Positions 16,558 to 26,954 are shown, counted from the stretch's first letter. The stretch: 64,000 nt of DNA from Geodermatophilus obscurus DSM 43160 (GCF_000025345.1 NC_013757.1:2356001-2420000); one strand, 5' to 3'. Made by a program: numbers and translations. Notes: a model not told the origin generated them from the letters alone.

Positions 16558-17277
16558 ATGACCGCCGCCGGAGGCTACGTCGCGCTCGGCGACTCGATCT
16601 CGATCGACGACTACTCCGGCGGCCCGGGCCGCGGCGGGGCCAGCCTGCTGTACGCCAACCGGGACGAGGACTTCCCGGACTGGCGCGGGCGCGACCTGCG
16701 CAGCACGGCACCCGGGACGACGTTCGCGCTGCTGGCGACCGACGGCGCGACCACCGGCACGCTGCTGGACCGGCAGCTGCCCCGGCTCGCGGCGCTGCCG
16801 GAGCGGCCCGCGCTGGTCACGCTGACGATCGGCGGGAACGACCTCCTCGGCGCCTACGGGGACACCGCGGCCGCCCGCGCGGTGGTCGCCCGCGTCGCGG
16901 CCGCGCTCGACCGGGCGCTGGCCGCGATCGGCGAGACCCTGGCCCCGGACGGCCGGGTCGTCGTGGGCACCGTGTACGACCCCAGCGACGGCACCGCCGA
17001 CGCGGAGCGGCTCGGCCTGCCGCCCTGGCCGGACGCCGTCGCGCTGATCGCCGAGCTCAACGACGCCCTGCGGCGCGGAGCGGCCCGTCACGGCGCCGCG
17101 GTGGCCGAGATCGCCGAGCGCTTCCGCGGCCACGGGCTGGCGGCCGGTGACCCGCGGCGCCGCGAGGCCCGGCCGGAGCAGCGCGACCTGTGGTTCTGCT
17201 CCCTCATCGAGCCCAACGCCTGGGGTGCCGATGGCGTCCGCGCGGCCTTCTGGGCGGCCCTGCACGGCGGCGGCTGA
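16558..17277 (+). CDS. SGNH/GDSL-family hydrolase
   Basis: The 239-residue protein has block I GDSISI near residue 10 and block III TIGGNDLLG near residue 85, placing it among SGNH esterases/lipases. The catalytic His of block V is not obvious: the end reads EPNAWGADGVRAAFW, where a DxxH is expected. So hydrolase activity is uncertain. No signal peptide is seen, so it should act in the cytoplasm. The esterase gene that follows begins three bases after its stop. Confidence 0.8.
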   Translation: MTAAGGYVALGDSISIDDYSGGPGRGGASLLYANRDEDFPDWRGRDLRSTAPGTTFALLATDGATTGTLLDRQLPRLAALPERPALVTLTIGGNDLLGAYGDTAAARAVVARVAAALDRALAAIGETLAPDGRVVVGTVYDPSDGTADAERLGLPPWPDAVALIAELNDALRRGAARHGAAVAEIAERFRGHGLAAGDPRRREARPEQRDLWFCSLIEPNAWGADGVRAAFWAALHGGG

Positions 17278-17279
17278 CC

Positions 17280-18071
17280 GTGCCGCCCCCGGACCCCGGC
17301 TGGACCCGCCGGCGCCTGCTCGGCGCCGCCGCGGCGCTCGCCGGTGCGGGCGTCCTCGCCGGCTGCGGCGCGCGGGTGCCGGGGGCACCCGGGGGCACGG
17401 ACGCGGCCGCCCGGCTCACCGCCCGCCCGCAGCCGGAGCCTCCCGCCGCGCCCCCCGCGCCGGGGACGCAGCCGCTGGACCTGGGGGTGGAGCGGCCGCC
17501 GCTGCTGCACGTGCCGCCCGGGCTGACACCGGGCAGCGCGGCGCCGCTCGTGGTCGCCCTGCACGGCGCCGGAGGGAACGCCGAGGCCGGACTGGGCGTC
17601 CTCGGCGGCCTGGCCGACGAGCGCGGCCTGCTCGTCCTCGCCCCGGCCTCCCGCGGGTCGACGTGGGATGCCATCACCGGCGGCGCCGGCGAGGACGCCG
17701 CCCTGCTGGACCAGGCCCTGGCCCGGGTGTTCTCGACCGTGCCGGTCGACCCGGGGCGCACCGCCGTGGCCGGGTTCTCCGACGGCGCCTCGTACGCCCT
17801 GGGCCTCGGCCTGGCCAACGGGGACCTGTTCGGGCGGGTGGTCGCCTTCTCGCCGGGCTTCGTCCCCGGGTCGTCGCGGGAGGGGCGGCCGGCGGTGTTC
17901 GTGTCGCACGGCGACGCCGACGACGTCCTGCCCGTCGAGCAGACCAGCCGGCGCATCGTGCCGGCCCTCCGCGACGACGGCTACGACGTCACCTACCGGG
18001 AGTTCGCCGGTGGGCACACCGTCCCGCCGGAGGTGGCCGTAGCGGCCGTGGACTGGCTCGGCGCGGGATGA
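17280..18071 (+). CDS. Lipoprotein alpha/beta hydrolase (PHB-depolymerase / LpqC-like esterase)
   Basis: The 263-residue precursor carries a twin-arginine-style lipoprotein signal (WTRRRLLGAAAALAGAGV, lipobox LAGCG), so it is exported and lipid-anchored. The mature part is an alpha/beta hydrolase: oxyanion region ALHGAGGNAEAG, nucleophile GFSDGASYALG, acid SHGDADDVLP and His in AGGHTVPPE. It matches the LpqC/poly-hydroxybutyrate depolymerase group; the natural ester is unknown. It follows the SGNH gene with two intervening bases and is probably cotranscribed with it. Confidence 0.85.
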   Translation: MPPPDPGWTRRRLLGAAAALAGAGVLAGCGARVPGAPGGTDAAARLTARPQPEPPAAPPAPGTQPLDLGVERPPLLHVPPGLTPGSAAPLVVALHGAGGNAEAGLGVLGGLADERGLLVLAPASRGSTWDAITGGAGEDAALLDQALARVFSTVPVDPGRTAVAGFSDGASYALGLGLANGDLFGRVVAFSPGFVPGSSREGRPAVFVSHGDADDVLPVEQTSRRIVPALRDDGYDVTYREFAGGHTVPPEVAVAAVDWLGAG

Positions 18072-18154
18072 GGACGCTCCGGGGCGCGGGCGGGCGGCGA
18101 CGGGCGTAGCGTCCGGGTCCACCTTGTTCCGGGGATCGAGTTCCGGGAGAGCCG

Positions 18155-21100
18155 ATGGCCCTCAGACGCCGGATCGGCAGCGCGCTCGGCGCGGCCGCGG
18201 CGCTGGCCGGTGCCGGCGTGGTGGCCGGCGCGGGGGTCACGGCCGGGCTCGTCGGCGGCACTGCCGGGCTGGTGGAGGGGGCCGCCCGGGCCTCGCTGTC
18301 CCGGGCCCACTCCGCTGCGGTCAGCGGGACCCGCGCCGTCGGCACCCTGCTCACCGGCTCCGACCCGCTGCCCGACGGGCGGCTGCACGACCTGCTCGAC
18401 GCTGCCCGCGGGATGGTCGAGCCGCCGCCGGCGCGGCACACCCGCCGCGTCTGGGCCGACCGGGGCCGGGTGCAGGTCGAGCTGCTCGCACCGGATGCGC
18501 AGGAGGCCCCGGAGGTCCGCTCCGCGCTGCGCCGGCACCTGGAGCGGCTCGAGGGCGTGGAGTGGGCGACCGTCAACGACGTCGTCGGCCGGGTCCTGGT
18601 CGCCTTCGACGAGCGGCGGGTCAGCGTCGAGGACCTCGTCGGCACGGTGACCGCCATCGAGAAGGCCCGCGGCGGGAAGGGACTGTTCCCGGCCGGGGAG
18701 GACCACCCGGCCGACCTGGAGCCGCTGCTGGCGGCGCTCACCGCGGCCGGGATCCACGTCGCGGCCGTCGGTGTCGCCTACGCGGCCAAGCTGTCGCCGA
18801 TCCCGGCGCTCACCCGCCACGCGACCCTCGCCGTCGTGCTGCTGGAGTCCCAGACGTGGCTCAAGCGGGAGCTGTACCGGCGCGTGGGACCGACCGGTAC
18901 CGAGCTGGCGTTCTCCGGCGTCAGCGCCCTGCTGCACGCGCTCACCCAGAGCCCCACGGTGCCCGCGCTCAACGCCGCCGCCGCGCTGCAGGAGGTCCTG
19001 GAGATGCGCGCCCACCGGCAGGTGTGGCGGCGCCGCGAGTGGGAGCTGTGCCGCCCGGACCCGGACGACGGCGAGCGCGAGCCCCTGACGCCACCCGGCG
19101 ACCGGCCCGTGCCGCTGCCGCCGGGCCCGGTCGAGACCTACACCGAGCGGCTGGGACCCACCGAGCTGGCCGCCGCGCTCGGCCTGCTGGCGCTCACCGG
19201 CCGCCCCGGCCGATCGGCCGACCTGCTCAAGGCGCTGAGCCCGAAGGCCGCCTTCCACGGGCGGGCGGCGTTCGCGACGACGCTGGACCTGCTGCTGTGC
19301 CGCCGCGACGTGCTGCCGATGGACGGGGCGGCCTACCGCCGGCTGGACCGGGTGGACGCCGTCGTGGTCGACGGCGAAGCGCTGTGCACCGGCCCGCCGG
19401 TGGTGCTGGAGGCGACCGCGGAGGCCGAGGGGTGGGACGACGCCCGGGTCTGGTCGGCCGCCGCGCGGCTGGTCGGCGCCCTGGAGGGCGACGAGCCGGA
19501 GGAGGGCCTGCGGGTCGGGCCGGCCACCGACACCGACGACGCCCCCGGGGCCGAGACCCGTGCGGTGTACCAGGGCCGCCGCCGGGTGGGCACGGTGACC
19601 GTCGCCCGCGAGCTCGACCCGCACGCCGAGGCGCTGCTCGCGGCGGCCGCCGCCGCCGGCACGCGGCTGGTGCTGACCGCGCACGCCGGCACCCGGGAGG
19701 TGGCCGCGGCCGCCGACGAGGTGGCCCCCGCGGACGAGGCGCTGGTGGAGACGGTGCGGCGGCTGCAGGAGGACGGGCGCGGCGTCCTCCTGGTCAGTGA
19801 CACCGACGGCCCCGCGCTGCTGGCGGCGGACGTGTCCGTCGCGCCCGTCCGGCCCGGCCGCGCGCCCGCGTGGGGCGCCGACCTGGTCACCCGGCCCGGG
19901 CTGACCGACGCCTGCCGGGTGGTCGCGGCGACGGCGGCGGCCCGCACGGTCAGCCGGCGCTCGGTGCAGGCGGCGCTCACCGGCAACGTCCTCGGCGCGT
20001 TGCTGGCCGCCGTCGGCAGCGCGCGGTACGGGCAGCAGCGGGCGACCTCGCCCGGCAAGACGGCCACCATCGTCGCGATGCTGGGCGGCACCTGGGCCGC
20101 CGTCCGGGCCGCCGGCCGCCCGGTCCCGCCGCCCACGGTGCACACGCCCTGGCACGCGCTGGACCCCGACGACGTGGTGCGCCGGCTGGCCGAGGTCCCG
20201 GTCGCGGAGGACGGCCGGCCGGTCCGGTTCCGCCGGCTGCGCGCGCACCCGGTGGTGCGCGGGCCGTCCCGGTTCGCCCGCACCGTCGCCGCCGAGCTCG
20301 CCGATCCGCTCACCCCGGTGCTCGGTACCGGCGCCGCGGCCACGGCGATGCTCGGCGAGGCCACCGACGCCGTCCTCGTCGGCAGCGTCACCGTCGCCAA
20401 CTCGCTGGTCAGCGGCCTGCAGCGGTTCCGGGCGGAGACCGCGCTGGAGTCGCTGCTGCTCGAGCAGGACGTCGTCGTCCACCGCGAGACCGACGGCGGC
20501 CGCGAGGACGTGCCCGGCAGCGCGCTGCGGGTCGGGGACGTCGTCCAGGTCGAGCCCGGGGACGTGCTCGCCTGCGACGCCCGCCTGCTGGAGGCCGTCG
20601 ACCTCGAGGTCGACGAGTCGAACCTGACCGGCGAGTCGCTGTCGGTGGGCAAGTCGGTGCCGCCCACGCCGGGGGCAGAGGTCGCCGACCGTACCTGCGT
20701 GCTCTTCGACGGCACCACGGTGGTCGCCGGGCGCGGGCGGGCCGTCGTCGTCGCGGTGGGCGACGCCACCCAGGCCGGGCGGGCGGCCCGGGCGGCCGGC
20801 GGCGCCGCGCCCCCCGCCGGCGTGCAGGCCCGGCTCGGCGAGCTGACCCGCCAGGTGCTCCCCATGACGCTGGCCGGCGGCGCGGCGGTCACCGCCCTCG
20901 GCGTGCTGTGGCGCCGCCCGCTGCGGGAGGCCGTCCGGGACGGCGTGGCGATCGCCGTCGCCGCGGTTCCCGAGGGGCTGCCGCTGGTCGCGACCGTGGC
21001 GCAGCAGGCCGCAGCGCGGCGGCTGTCGCGGCGGGGCGCCGTCGTCCGCAGCGCGCGGGTGCTCGAGGCCCTCGGCCGGGTGGACACCGTCTGCTTCGAC

Positions 21101-22638
21101 AAGACCGGGACGCTGACGGAGAACCGGCTCCGGGTGGCGGGGCTGGTCCCGCTGGACGGGGAGCTGGACGAGGACGCCCTGCTGCGGCTGGTCGCGGCCG
21201 GTGTCGGCAACGGCGACGACCGGGCGCACGAGACCGACCGGGCGGTCGTGGAGGCGGCCGAGGAGCGCGGCGTGTGCCCCGACGGCGACGCGGGGGAGAG
21301 CCTGCCGTTCGCCGCCGGGCGGGGCTTCTCCGCGGCCGTGCGCGGCGGCCGGCTCGTGGTCAAGGGCGCGCCCGAGGTGGTCGCCGCCCGGTGCCGGGAC
21401 GCCGGGGACCTGACCGGGCGGGTGCAGGAGCTCGCCGCCGAGGGGCTGCGGGTGCTGGCCGTCGCCGACCGCGCGCACGACGGCACCGACGACCTCGAGG
21501 AGGCGGCCTCCGACCTCACGCTCCGAGGACTGATCGGGCTGGCGGACACGATGCGGGAGTCGTCCCTCGCGGCGGTGGAGCAGCTGCGGGCCGCCGGCGT
21601 CCGGGTGGTCGTGGCCACCGGCGACCACCCGGGGACCGCCCGCGCGATCGCCGCGCAGGCAGGCGTGCCGGGCGCCGACCGGGTGGTGACCGGCGGCGAG
21701 TTCGCCCGCGCCTCGGACGCCGAGCGGGCGCGCATGGTGCGCGAGACCGCGGTGTTCGCGCGGCTGTCGCCGGAGCAGAAGGTGTCGCTGGTCGCCGCCC
21801 TGCGCCGGGCGGGGGCGACGCTGGCGATGACCGGCGACGGGGTGAACGACGCCGCGGCGATCCGGCTGGCCGACGTGGGGGTGGGCGTGTCCGGTGCCGA
21901 GTCGCCCGCGGCCCGCGCCGCCGCCGACCTGGTGCTCACCGACCTGGACCTCACCCGGCTGGTCGACGCCATCGCCGAGGGCCGGGCGATGTGGACGCGG
22001 GTGCAGGACGCCGTCTCGGTGCTGGTCGGCGGCAACGCCGGTGAGGTGGCGTTCACCGTGCTCGGCACCGCCTTCGGCGGGCGGGCGCCGCTGAACACCC
22101 GCCAGCTGCTGCTGGTCAACCTGCTCACCGACATGTTCCCCGGCGCTGGCCGTCGCCGTGGCCGCGCCGCGGGGCAACGCCACCGGCGGGGACGACGGCC
22201 CGCTGGCCGGGCACCCGCTGGCCGGTGTGCTCCTGGCCGGGCCGCGACGGGGGCTTCGCGGCGGAGGTGCGGCGGATGGTGCTGGTCCGCGGGGCGGCCA
22301 CGACCGCCGGGGCGATCGCGGCCTGGACCGCCGGGCGGCTCACCGGGTTCCGCGGCCGGGCCGGGACGATGGGCCTGGCCGCGCTCATCACCACCCAGCT
22401 GGGGCAGACGGCGTGGGCCGGCCGGCGCAGCCCGCTGGTGCTGGTCACCGCCGCCGGCTCGCTGGCCGTCCTGGCCGCCGTCGTCCAGACCCCGGGGGTC
22501 AGCCGGTTCTTCGGTTGCACCCCGCTGGACCCGCTGGCCTGGCTCGTCGTGCTCGGCTGCGCGGCGGCCGGCACGGCCGGTGCCGAGGTGGTGCCGGTAC
22601 TGGTCGCGCGGCTGCGGGAGGACGGGCCGGCCACCTGA
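18155..22638 (+). pseudogene. CtpI-like giant P-type cation ATPase, frame broken twice near the 3' end
   Basis: Joined, this encodes about 1,490 residues, near mycobacterial CtpI in size. An N-terminal region with an HMA-like segment precedes the core: LTGES (about residue 823), transmembrane PEGLPLV, phosphorylation site CFDKTGTLTEN (about 980) and TGDGVNDAA (about 1226). The frame is lost at a CCCC run near 22140 (after NLLTDMFP) and again near 22240; dropping one base at each restores the last transmembrane helices to the stop at 22638. Either these are sequencing errors or the last helices are lost. The transported ion is unknown. Confidence 0.8.
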
Positions 22639-22706
22639 CCCGCGCGGGGTGTGCACTCAGCGCGGTGGCGGGCCGGTCGAGACCGCGGTACGTGCACACC
22701 AGCGGT

Positions 22707-23543
22707 TCAGCCCGCGTAGCGGGCGGCGAACGCGCCCGGCGTCATGCCGGTGACCCGGGAGAAGTCCCGGCTGAAGTGCGGCTGGTCGGCGTACCCGAGC
22801 AGCGCGGCGACCTCGGCCAGGGTCGTGCCGCGACCGCGGAGGCGCTCGGCGGCCTCCTGCAGCCGGCGGCGCTGGATGAGCCACTTCGGCGTCAGCCCGA
22901 GCCGGCGCTGCACGAGCCGCTGCAGCGCCCGCTCGGACAGGCCGAACTCCGCGCGGACCTGGGCCACCCGGACGACCTCGCGGTCGCCCTCCACGAACGC
23001 CACCACCCGGTTGACCAGCTCCCCCTCGGCGTCGACGGGCAGCAGCGGCCGCAGCGCGTCGCCGAAGGCCGCCATGGCGACCGCGTGCGCCGCGGGGGAC
23101 GTCGGGTCGACGGCCATCGCCGCGCGCACCCGCGCGGTCAGCCGCTCGCCGTCGGCACCGAGCACCTCGGCCAGGTCGACGTGCCGGTCGGTGTACGGCG
23201 CCACCGACCCGCGGGCGACGAGCGCGCCGGCGGCCGGGGCGCACATGACACCGACGGCCCAGCCGTCGCCGGTCAGCGTGGTCGTCGACAGGCCGGACAC
23301 GACGCCGTAGAAGCGGGCGTAGTCCCCGGAGACCACGAGCAGCGTGACCGGGTACTGCAGCACCTGCTGCGGTGCCTCCCGGCCGGGCGGCACCGACCAG
23401 ACCGGGATCCAGAAGCGCTCCAGCAGGCCGGCGAACTCCGGCGCCGCGTCGTAGCGGTACAGAACGTGCGAGGCGTCGCCGGGGGAGCGCAGGTGCGCGC
23501 GCTCGACGTGGTCGAGGGGGCGGGGGGCGGTGTCGGGTTCCAT
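22707..23543 (-). CDS. AraC-family transcriptional regulator
   Basis: The 278-residue protein ends with an AraC-type double helix-turn-helix: ALQRLVQRRLGLTPKWLIQR, then LAEVAALLGYADQPHFSRDF. The N-terminal domain is of the DUF6597 kind seen in many actinobacterial AraC regulators (YRYDAAPEFAGLLERFW, VLQYPVTLLVVSG). ATG 23543 is taken rather than the TTG directly before it. It is divergent from the DinB-like gene with only 38 bases between starts, so it may control it. Confidence 0.85.
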   Translation of the reverse strand: MEPDTAPRPLDHVERAHLRSPGDASHVLYRYDAAPEFAGLLERFWIPVWSVPPGREAPQQVLQYPVTLLVVSGDYARFYGVVSGLSTTTLTGDGWAVGVMCAPAAGALVARGSVAPYTDRHVDLAEVLGADGERLTARVRAAMAVDPTSPAAHAVAMAAFGDALRPLLPVDAEGELVNRVVAFVEGDREVVRVAQVRAEFGLSERALQRLVQRRLGLTPKWLIQRRRLQEAAERLRGRGTTLAEVAALLGYADQPHFSRDFSRVTGMTPGAFAARYAG

Positions 23544-23568
23544 CAAGACCCCACCTTGCCCGGCTCCC

Positions 23569-23574
23569 TACCGT
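23569..23574 (+). promoter_or_regulatory. Candidate -10 element of DinB-like gene
   Basis: TACCGT with a seven-base gap to ATG 23582; a leaderless arrangement. Confidence 0.4.
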
Positions 23575-23581
23575 CCCGGCC

Positions 23582-24154
23582 ATGACCTCACCGACGACCT
23601 CACCCGGCACCTCGATCGCCACCGCCTACGCCGCGGCGGACCGCCCGCTGACCGCCGTCCTCGACGCCGTCGCGCCCGACGCGTGGGACCGGCCCTCCAC
23701 CTGCGAGGGCTGCTGGACCGTGCGCGACGTCGTCCGGCACCTCGTCCAGACCCAGCGGGAGTTCCTCACCGAGCACGGCGTCGACCTGGGGGAGGAGCCG
23801 GACGTCGACGCCGACCCGGCGGCGGCGTGGCGGTCCCACGCAGCGCGGGTCGCGGTGGCGGTCGCCGACCCGGCCGTCGCGGAGCAGGTGTACGACGGCT
23901 TCTTCGGGCCGACGACGGTCGGCGCGACGCTCGAGCAGGTCTACGTGTGGGACATGGTGGTGCACCGCTGGGACGTCGCCCGGTCGGCCGGCATCGATCC
24001 CGCGTTGACCGAGGCCGAGCTCGACCGCGTCGAGGCCGGCGCGGACTCGTTCGGCGACGCCCTCTACATGGAGGGCATCTGCCGTCCCGGGACCGAGCCG
24101 TCCGCGGACGCCGACCGCACGACCCGGGTGCTCGCCCGGCTGGGCCGCGGCTGA
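23582..24154 (+). CDS. TIGR03086-type DinB-fold protein (maleylpyruvate-isomerase N-terminal domain)
   Basis: The 190-residue product has the pattern WDRPSTCEGCWTVRDVVRHL near residue 40 and VWDMVVHRWDVARSAG near residue 125, typical of mycothiol-dependent DinB-like enzymes. The metal-binding His residues (VVRHLVQ, VVHRWDV) are present. Such proteins use mycothiol in isomerase, transferase or detoxification reactions. Its start is fixed by the -10 seven bases upstream. Substrate unknown. Confidence 0.8.
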   Translation: MTSPTTSPGTSIATAYAAADRPLTAVLDAVAPDAWDRPSTCEGCWTVRDVVRHLVQTQREFLTEHGVDLGEEPDVDADPAAAWRSHAARVAVAVADPAVAEQVYDGFFGPTTVGATLEQVYVWDMVVHRWDVARSAGIDPALTEAELDRVEAGADSFGDALYMEGICRPGTEPSADADRTTRVLARLGRG

Positions 24155-24182
24155 CCCGCGCTCAGCCGGCGCGGGACGCCGG

Positions 24183-24653
24183 TCACCGGCCCAGGTGCGC
24201 CCGGATGGCGGCGACCACCATGCGGTGGTCCTCGAGCTGCGGGAGCCCGGAGACGACGACCGCACCGACCGGCCCCACCGAGCGGACGACGACGGGGAAC
24301 GCGCCGCCGTGGGCCGCGTAGCGGGCGGGGTCGAGGCCGAACTCCGCCTCGAACGTCGTCCCCCGCTCGATGGAGGCCTGCCGCACGAAGAGGCTGCTGT
24401 GCCCGAACCGGTGGACGACGCGGGTCTTGCGCTGGATCCAGGAGTCGTTGTCCGGGCTGGTCCCGGGCAGCGCGGCGTGGAAGAGCTGGTGGCCGTGCCG
24501 GCTGACGTCGACCGCGACCGGGGCACCGTCCCGCCGGGCGACCGCCACGAGCGCCGAGCCGAGGTCCCAGGCGTCGTTGTTCGAGAAGCCGTCGAAGCGC
24601 AGCTCCTCCTCCTCGGCGGCGAGCTCGGCGAGGGACGGGAAGGGATCGGCCAT
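24183..24653 (-). CDS. UPF0303 / heme-degrading-domain family protein
   Basis: At 156 residues it fits the UPF0303 (YBR137W-like) group, distant relatives of HbpS heme-binding proteins. Signature stretches are FDGFSNNDAWDLGSALV, VSRHGHQLFHAALPGTSPDN, the WIQRKTRVVHRFGHSS core and YAAHGGAFPVVV. Family members are often labelled heme-degrading, though this activity is proven only for some. It is convergent with the DinB-like gene and divergent from the BrkB gene. Confidence 0.85.
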   Translation of the reverse strand: MADPFPSLAELAAEEEELRFDGFSNNDAWDLGSALVAVARRDGAPVAVDVSRHGHQLFHAALPGTSPDNDSWIQRKTRVVHRFGHSSLFVRQASIERGTTFEAEFGLDPARYAAHGGAFPVVVRSVGPVGAVVVSGLPQLEDHRMVVAAIRAHLGR

Positions 24654-24730
24654 GCCCCCTTCCTACCGCCTGGCGCGGCAAGCTGGACCGGGGGTGCCGC
24701 GACGGGCACCGAGGGCGATCGGGGTGAGTC

Positions 24731-25717
24731 ATGAGGTGGACCGAACGGGTCGACCGGTTCCAGCGGCGGCACCCGGGGGCCGGGTTCCCGATCGCGGTGG
24801 TCTACAAGTTCATGGACGACGACGCCCACTTCCTCGCCGCGCTGATCACCTACTACGGCTTCCTGTCGCTGTTCCCGACGCTGCTCCTGCTGGCCACCGT
24901 GCTGGGCCTGGTGCTGGCCGGGGACCCGGAGCTGCAGCAGCGGCTGCTGGACTCGGCGCTGGGCGAGTTCCCGGTGATCGGGCCGCAGCTGGCCCGGCCG
25001 GAGGGGCTCGGCGGCGGGGTCACCGGGATCGTCGTCGGCGGGTTGGTCGCCCTCTACGGCGCGCTGGGGCTGGGGCAGGCGCTGCAGCACGCGATGAACA
25101 CGGTGTGGGCGGTGCCGCGGCACAGCCGGCCGGACCCGATCACCTCCCGCGGGCGCAGCCTGCTGCTGCTGTGCACGCTGGGCCTGCTCCTGCTCGCCAG
25201 CACCGTCCTCTCCGCGCTGGGCACGGGGGCCGCGGCCTACGGGGGCGGCTTCAGCGGCGGCGTGCACGTGCTGCTCACCGTCGCCTCGGTGCTCGCCAAC
25301 GCCGCGGTGTTCGTGCTCGGCTTCCGGGTCACCACCTCCCGACGGCTCACCACCCGGCAGGTGCTCCCCGGCGCGGTGACCGCCGCGGTTCTCTGGCAGC
25401 TGCTGCAGTCCTTCGGCGGCGTCTACGTCGCCCGCGTGGTGGCCAACGCCAGCGCCGTCGACGCGGTCTTCGCCCTGGTGCTCGGACTGATCGCGTTCAT
25501 CTATGTGGCGGCGGTCGCGCTGATGCTGTGCGTGGAGATCGACGTCGTCCGGGTCGACTCCCTGTACCCGCGGGCGCTGCTCACCCCGTTCGTCGACCAC
25601 ACGGACCTGACCGAGGGTGACGAGCGGGTCTACTCGGATGCCGCGCGCGCCCAGCGGGCGGTGCGGCACCAGGAGGTCGACGTCCGCTTCGAGTCCAGGG
25701 ACGACGACCGCGCCTGA
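24731..25717 (+). CDS. YihY/BrkB-family inner-membrane protein
   Basis: The 328-residue protein shows about six membrane helices and the family start RWTERVDRFQRRHPGAGFPI, followed by LAALITYYGFLSLFPTLLLL. GQALQHAMNTVWAVPRHSRP and LLQSFGGVYVARVVANAS are also typical. The function of YihY proteins is unsettled; they were once called RNase BN. GGTGAG before ATG 24731 is the ribosome site. It is apparently monocistronic. Confidence 0.88.
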   Translation: MRWTERVDRFQRRHPGAGFPIAVVYKFMDDDAHFLAALITYYGFLSLFPTLLLLATVLGLVLAGDPELQQRLLDSALGEFPVIGPQLARPEGLGGGVTGIVVGGLVALYGALGLGQALQHAMNTVWAVPRHSRPDPITSRGRSLLLLCTLGLLLLASTVLSALGTGAAAYGGGFSGGVHVLLTVASVLANAAVFVLGFRVTTSRRLTTRQVLPGAVTAAVLWQLLQSFGGVYVARVVANASAVDAVFALVLGLIAFIYVAAVALMLCVEIDVVRVDSLYPRALLTPFVDHTDLTEGDERVYSDAARAQRAVRHQEVDVRFESRDDDRA

Positions 25718-25753
25718 CCGGCCCGGAGTTGCCGGCCCTCCTCCCGCAGCGGG

Positions 25754-25808
25754 ATCGGCGATCTCGCGCAGTTGCGCAGCCGGAAGCGTGCGAGATCACC
25801 GATCTCGC
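25754..25808. repeat. Three inverted/direct copies of octamer GATCTCGC
   Basis: GATCTCGC at 25760-25767, its complement GCGAGATC at 25790-25797 and GATCTCGC again at 25801-25808. The last two form a palindrome with a three-base centre; the first and second form 14-base arms with one mismatch. It is an operator or terminator between the BrkB gene and the ABC operon. Confidence 0.5.
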
Positions 25809-25838
25809 CGGTGGTGGACCCGTGCCGGTCCGGCGGGC

Positions 25839-25869
25839 TTGACCTCGAGTGCACTCGAGGTCCGACGAT
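25839..25869 (+). promoter_or_regulatory. MerR/SoxR-type promoter with perfect palindrome in a 19-bp spacer
   Basis: TTGACC (25839-25844) is a -35 and GACGAT (25864-25869) a weak -10, with a 19-base spacer as in MerR-activated promoters. A perfect 22-base palindrome (25841-25862; half GACCTCGAGTG) fills it. Its CCTCGAG half-sites resemble SoxR boxes (CCTCAAG). It points to the ABC operon at 25971. Confidence 0.6.
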
Positions 25870-25970
25870 CGTCGGCAGGAAATCCGGTGGCGGTCCGATG
25901 ACTCCGGCGCGCACATTCGGTCGGAGGTGCAGAGGACGCTGCGACGCACACACCGCTCGAGGGAGTCGGG

Positions 25971-26954
25971 ATGACCGCAGGGAGCACACTCGCCATCGAG
26001 GCGACCGGCCTGGCCAAGTCGTTCGGGGACACCCGGGCCGTGGCCGGTATCGACCTCGCCGTCCCGGCCGGCGCCATCTACGGCGTGCTCGGGCCCAACG
26101 GCGCGGGCAAGACCACGACGATCCGGATGCTGGCCACGATCGTCCCGCCCGATGCCGGCAGCGCCCGGGTCCTCGGCCACGACGTGGTCGCCGAGGCCGA
26201 CGCCGTGCGCGGCCTGGTCAGCCTCACCGGCCAGCTGGCCTCGGTCGACGAGGAGCTCACCGGCCGGGAGAACCTCGTGCTCATCGGGCGGCTGCTGGGC
26301 CACCGCCGGGCCGCGGCCCGCGCCCGGGCCGACGAGCTCCTCGACGCCTTCGGCATCGCCTCCGCCGCAGGCAAGCTGGTCAAGCACTACTCCGGGGGCA
26401 TGCGCCGGCGGCTGGACATCGCCGCGAGCATCGTCGTCACCCCGCAGCTGGCCTTCCTCGACGAGCCCACGACCGGGCTCGACCCCCGCTCGCGCGGTCA
26501 GGTCTGGGAGATCGTCCGGGCGCTGGTGGCCGAGGGGACGACGGTCCTGCTCTGCACGCAGTACCTGGAGGAGGCCGACCAGCTGGCCGACGGGATCGTG
26601 GTCATCGACCACGGCCGGGTCATCGCCGAGGGCACCCCGGGCCAGCTCAAGGCCTCCGTGGGCACCGGCTCGCTGCACGTGCGGCTGCTCGACCCGGCCC
26701 AGCGCGCGGAGGCCGCCCGGGTCCTCGAGGCCGCGGTCGGCACCGTGGTGCTGGAGCCCGACCCGGCCGCGCTCTCGGCGGTCTGCCCCGACGCCCGGCT
26801 CGGCGCCCTCGGCATGGGCGAGCTGGGCCGCGCCGGCCTCGGCATCGCCGAGTTCTCCCTCGGCCAACCCAGCCTGGACGAGGTGTTCCTGGGCCTCACC
26901 GGCCACGCGGCCGAGGAGCCGCCCACCGCGACCCTCGAGGAGCAGGCGTCATGA
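25971..26954 (+). CDS. DrrA-type ABC transporter ATP-binding protein
   Basis: The 327-residue ATPase has Walker [11 protein letters not shown] near residue 42, signature [10 protein letters not shown], Walker [13 protein letters not shown] and the D-loop. The extended C-terminal part (after residue 230, [20 protein letters not shown]) is typical of DrrA, the daunorubicin-resistance ATPase group. It pairs with the permease that overlaps its stop. Together they should export a drug or lipid-like compound. The MerR-like promoter upstream suggests induction by a redox-active or toxic ligand. Confidence 0.88.
   Translation: MTAGSTLAIEATGLAKSFGDTRAVAGIDLAVPAGAIYGVLGPNGAGKTTTIRMLATIVPPDAGSARVLGHDVVAEADAVRGLVSLTGQLASVDEELTGRENLVLIGRLLGHRRAAARARADELLDAFGIASAAGKLVKHYSGGMRRRLDIAASIVVTPQLAFLDEPTTGLDPRSRGQVWEIVRALVAEGTTVLLCTQYLEEADQLADGIVVIDHGRVIAEGTPGQLKASVGTGSLHVRLLDPAQRAEAARVLEAAVGTVVLEPDPAALSAVCPDARLGALGMGELGRAGLGIAEFSLGQPSLDEVFLGLTGHAAEEPPTATLEEQAS

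Noticed and set aside
17993-22183. 1396-codon open frame on the minus strand
   Set aside because: It is antisense to the esterase and P-type ATPase genes; its translation is His/Gly/Arg-rich low-complexity sequence without family motifs, as expected from high-GC antisense frames.
24183-24653. Calling the UPF0303 protein a heme oxygenase
   Set aside because: Family membership is clear, but heme degradation is shown only for some relatives and no heme-uptake gene is nearby.
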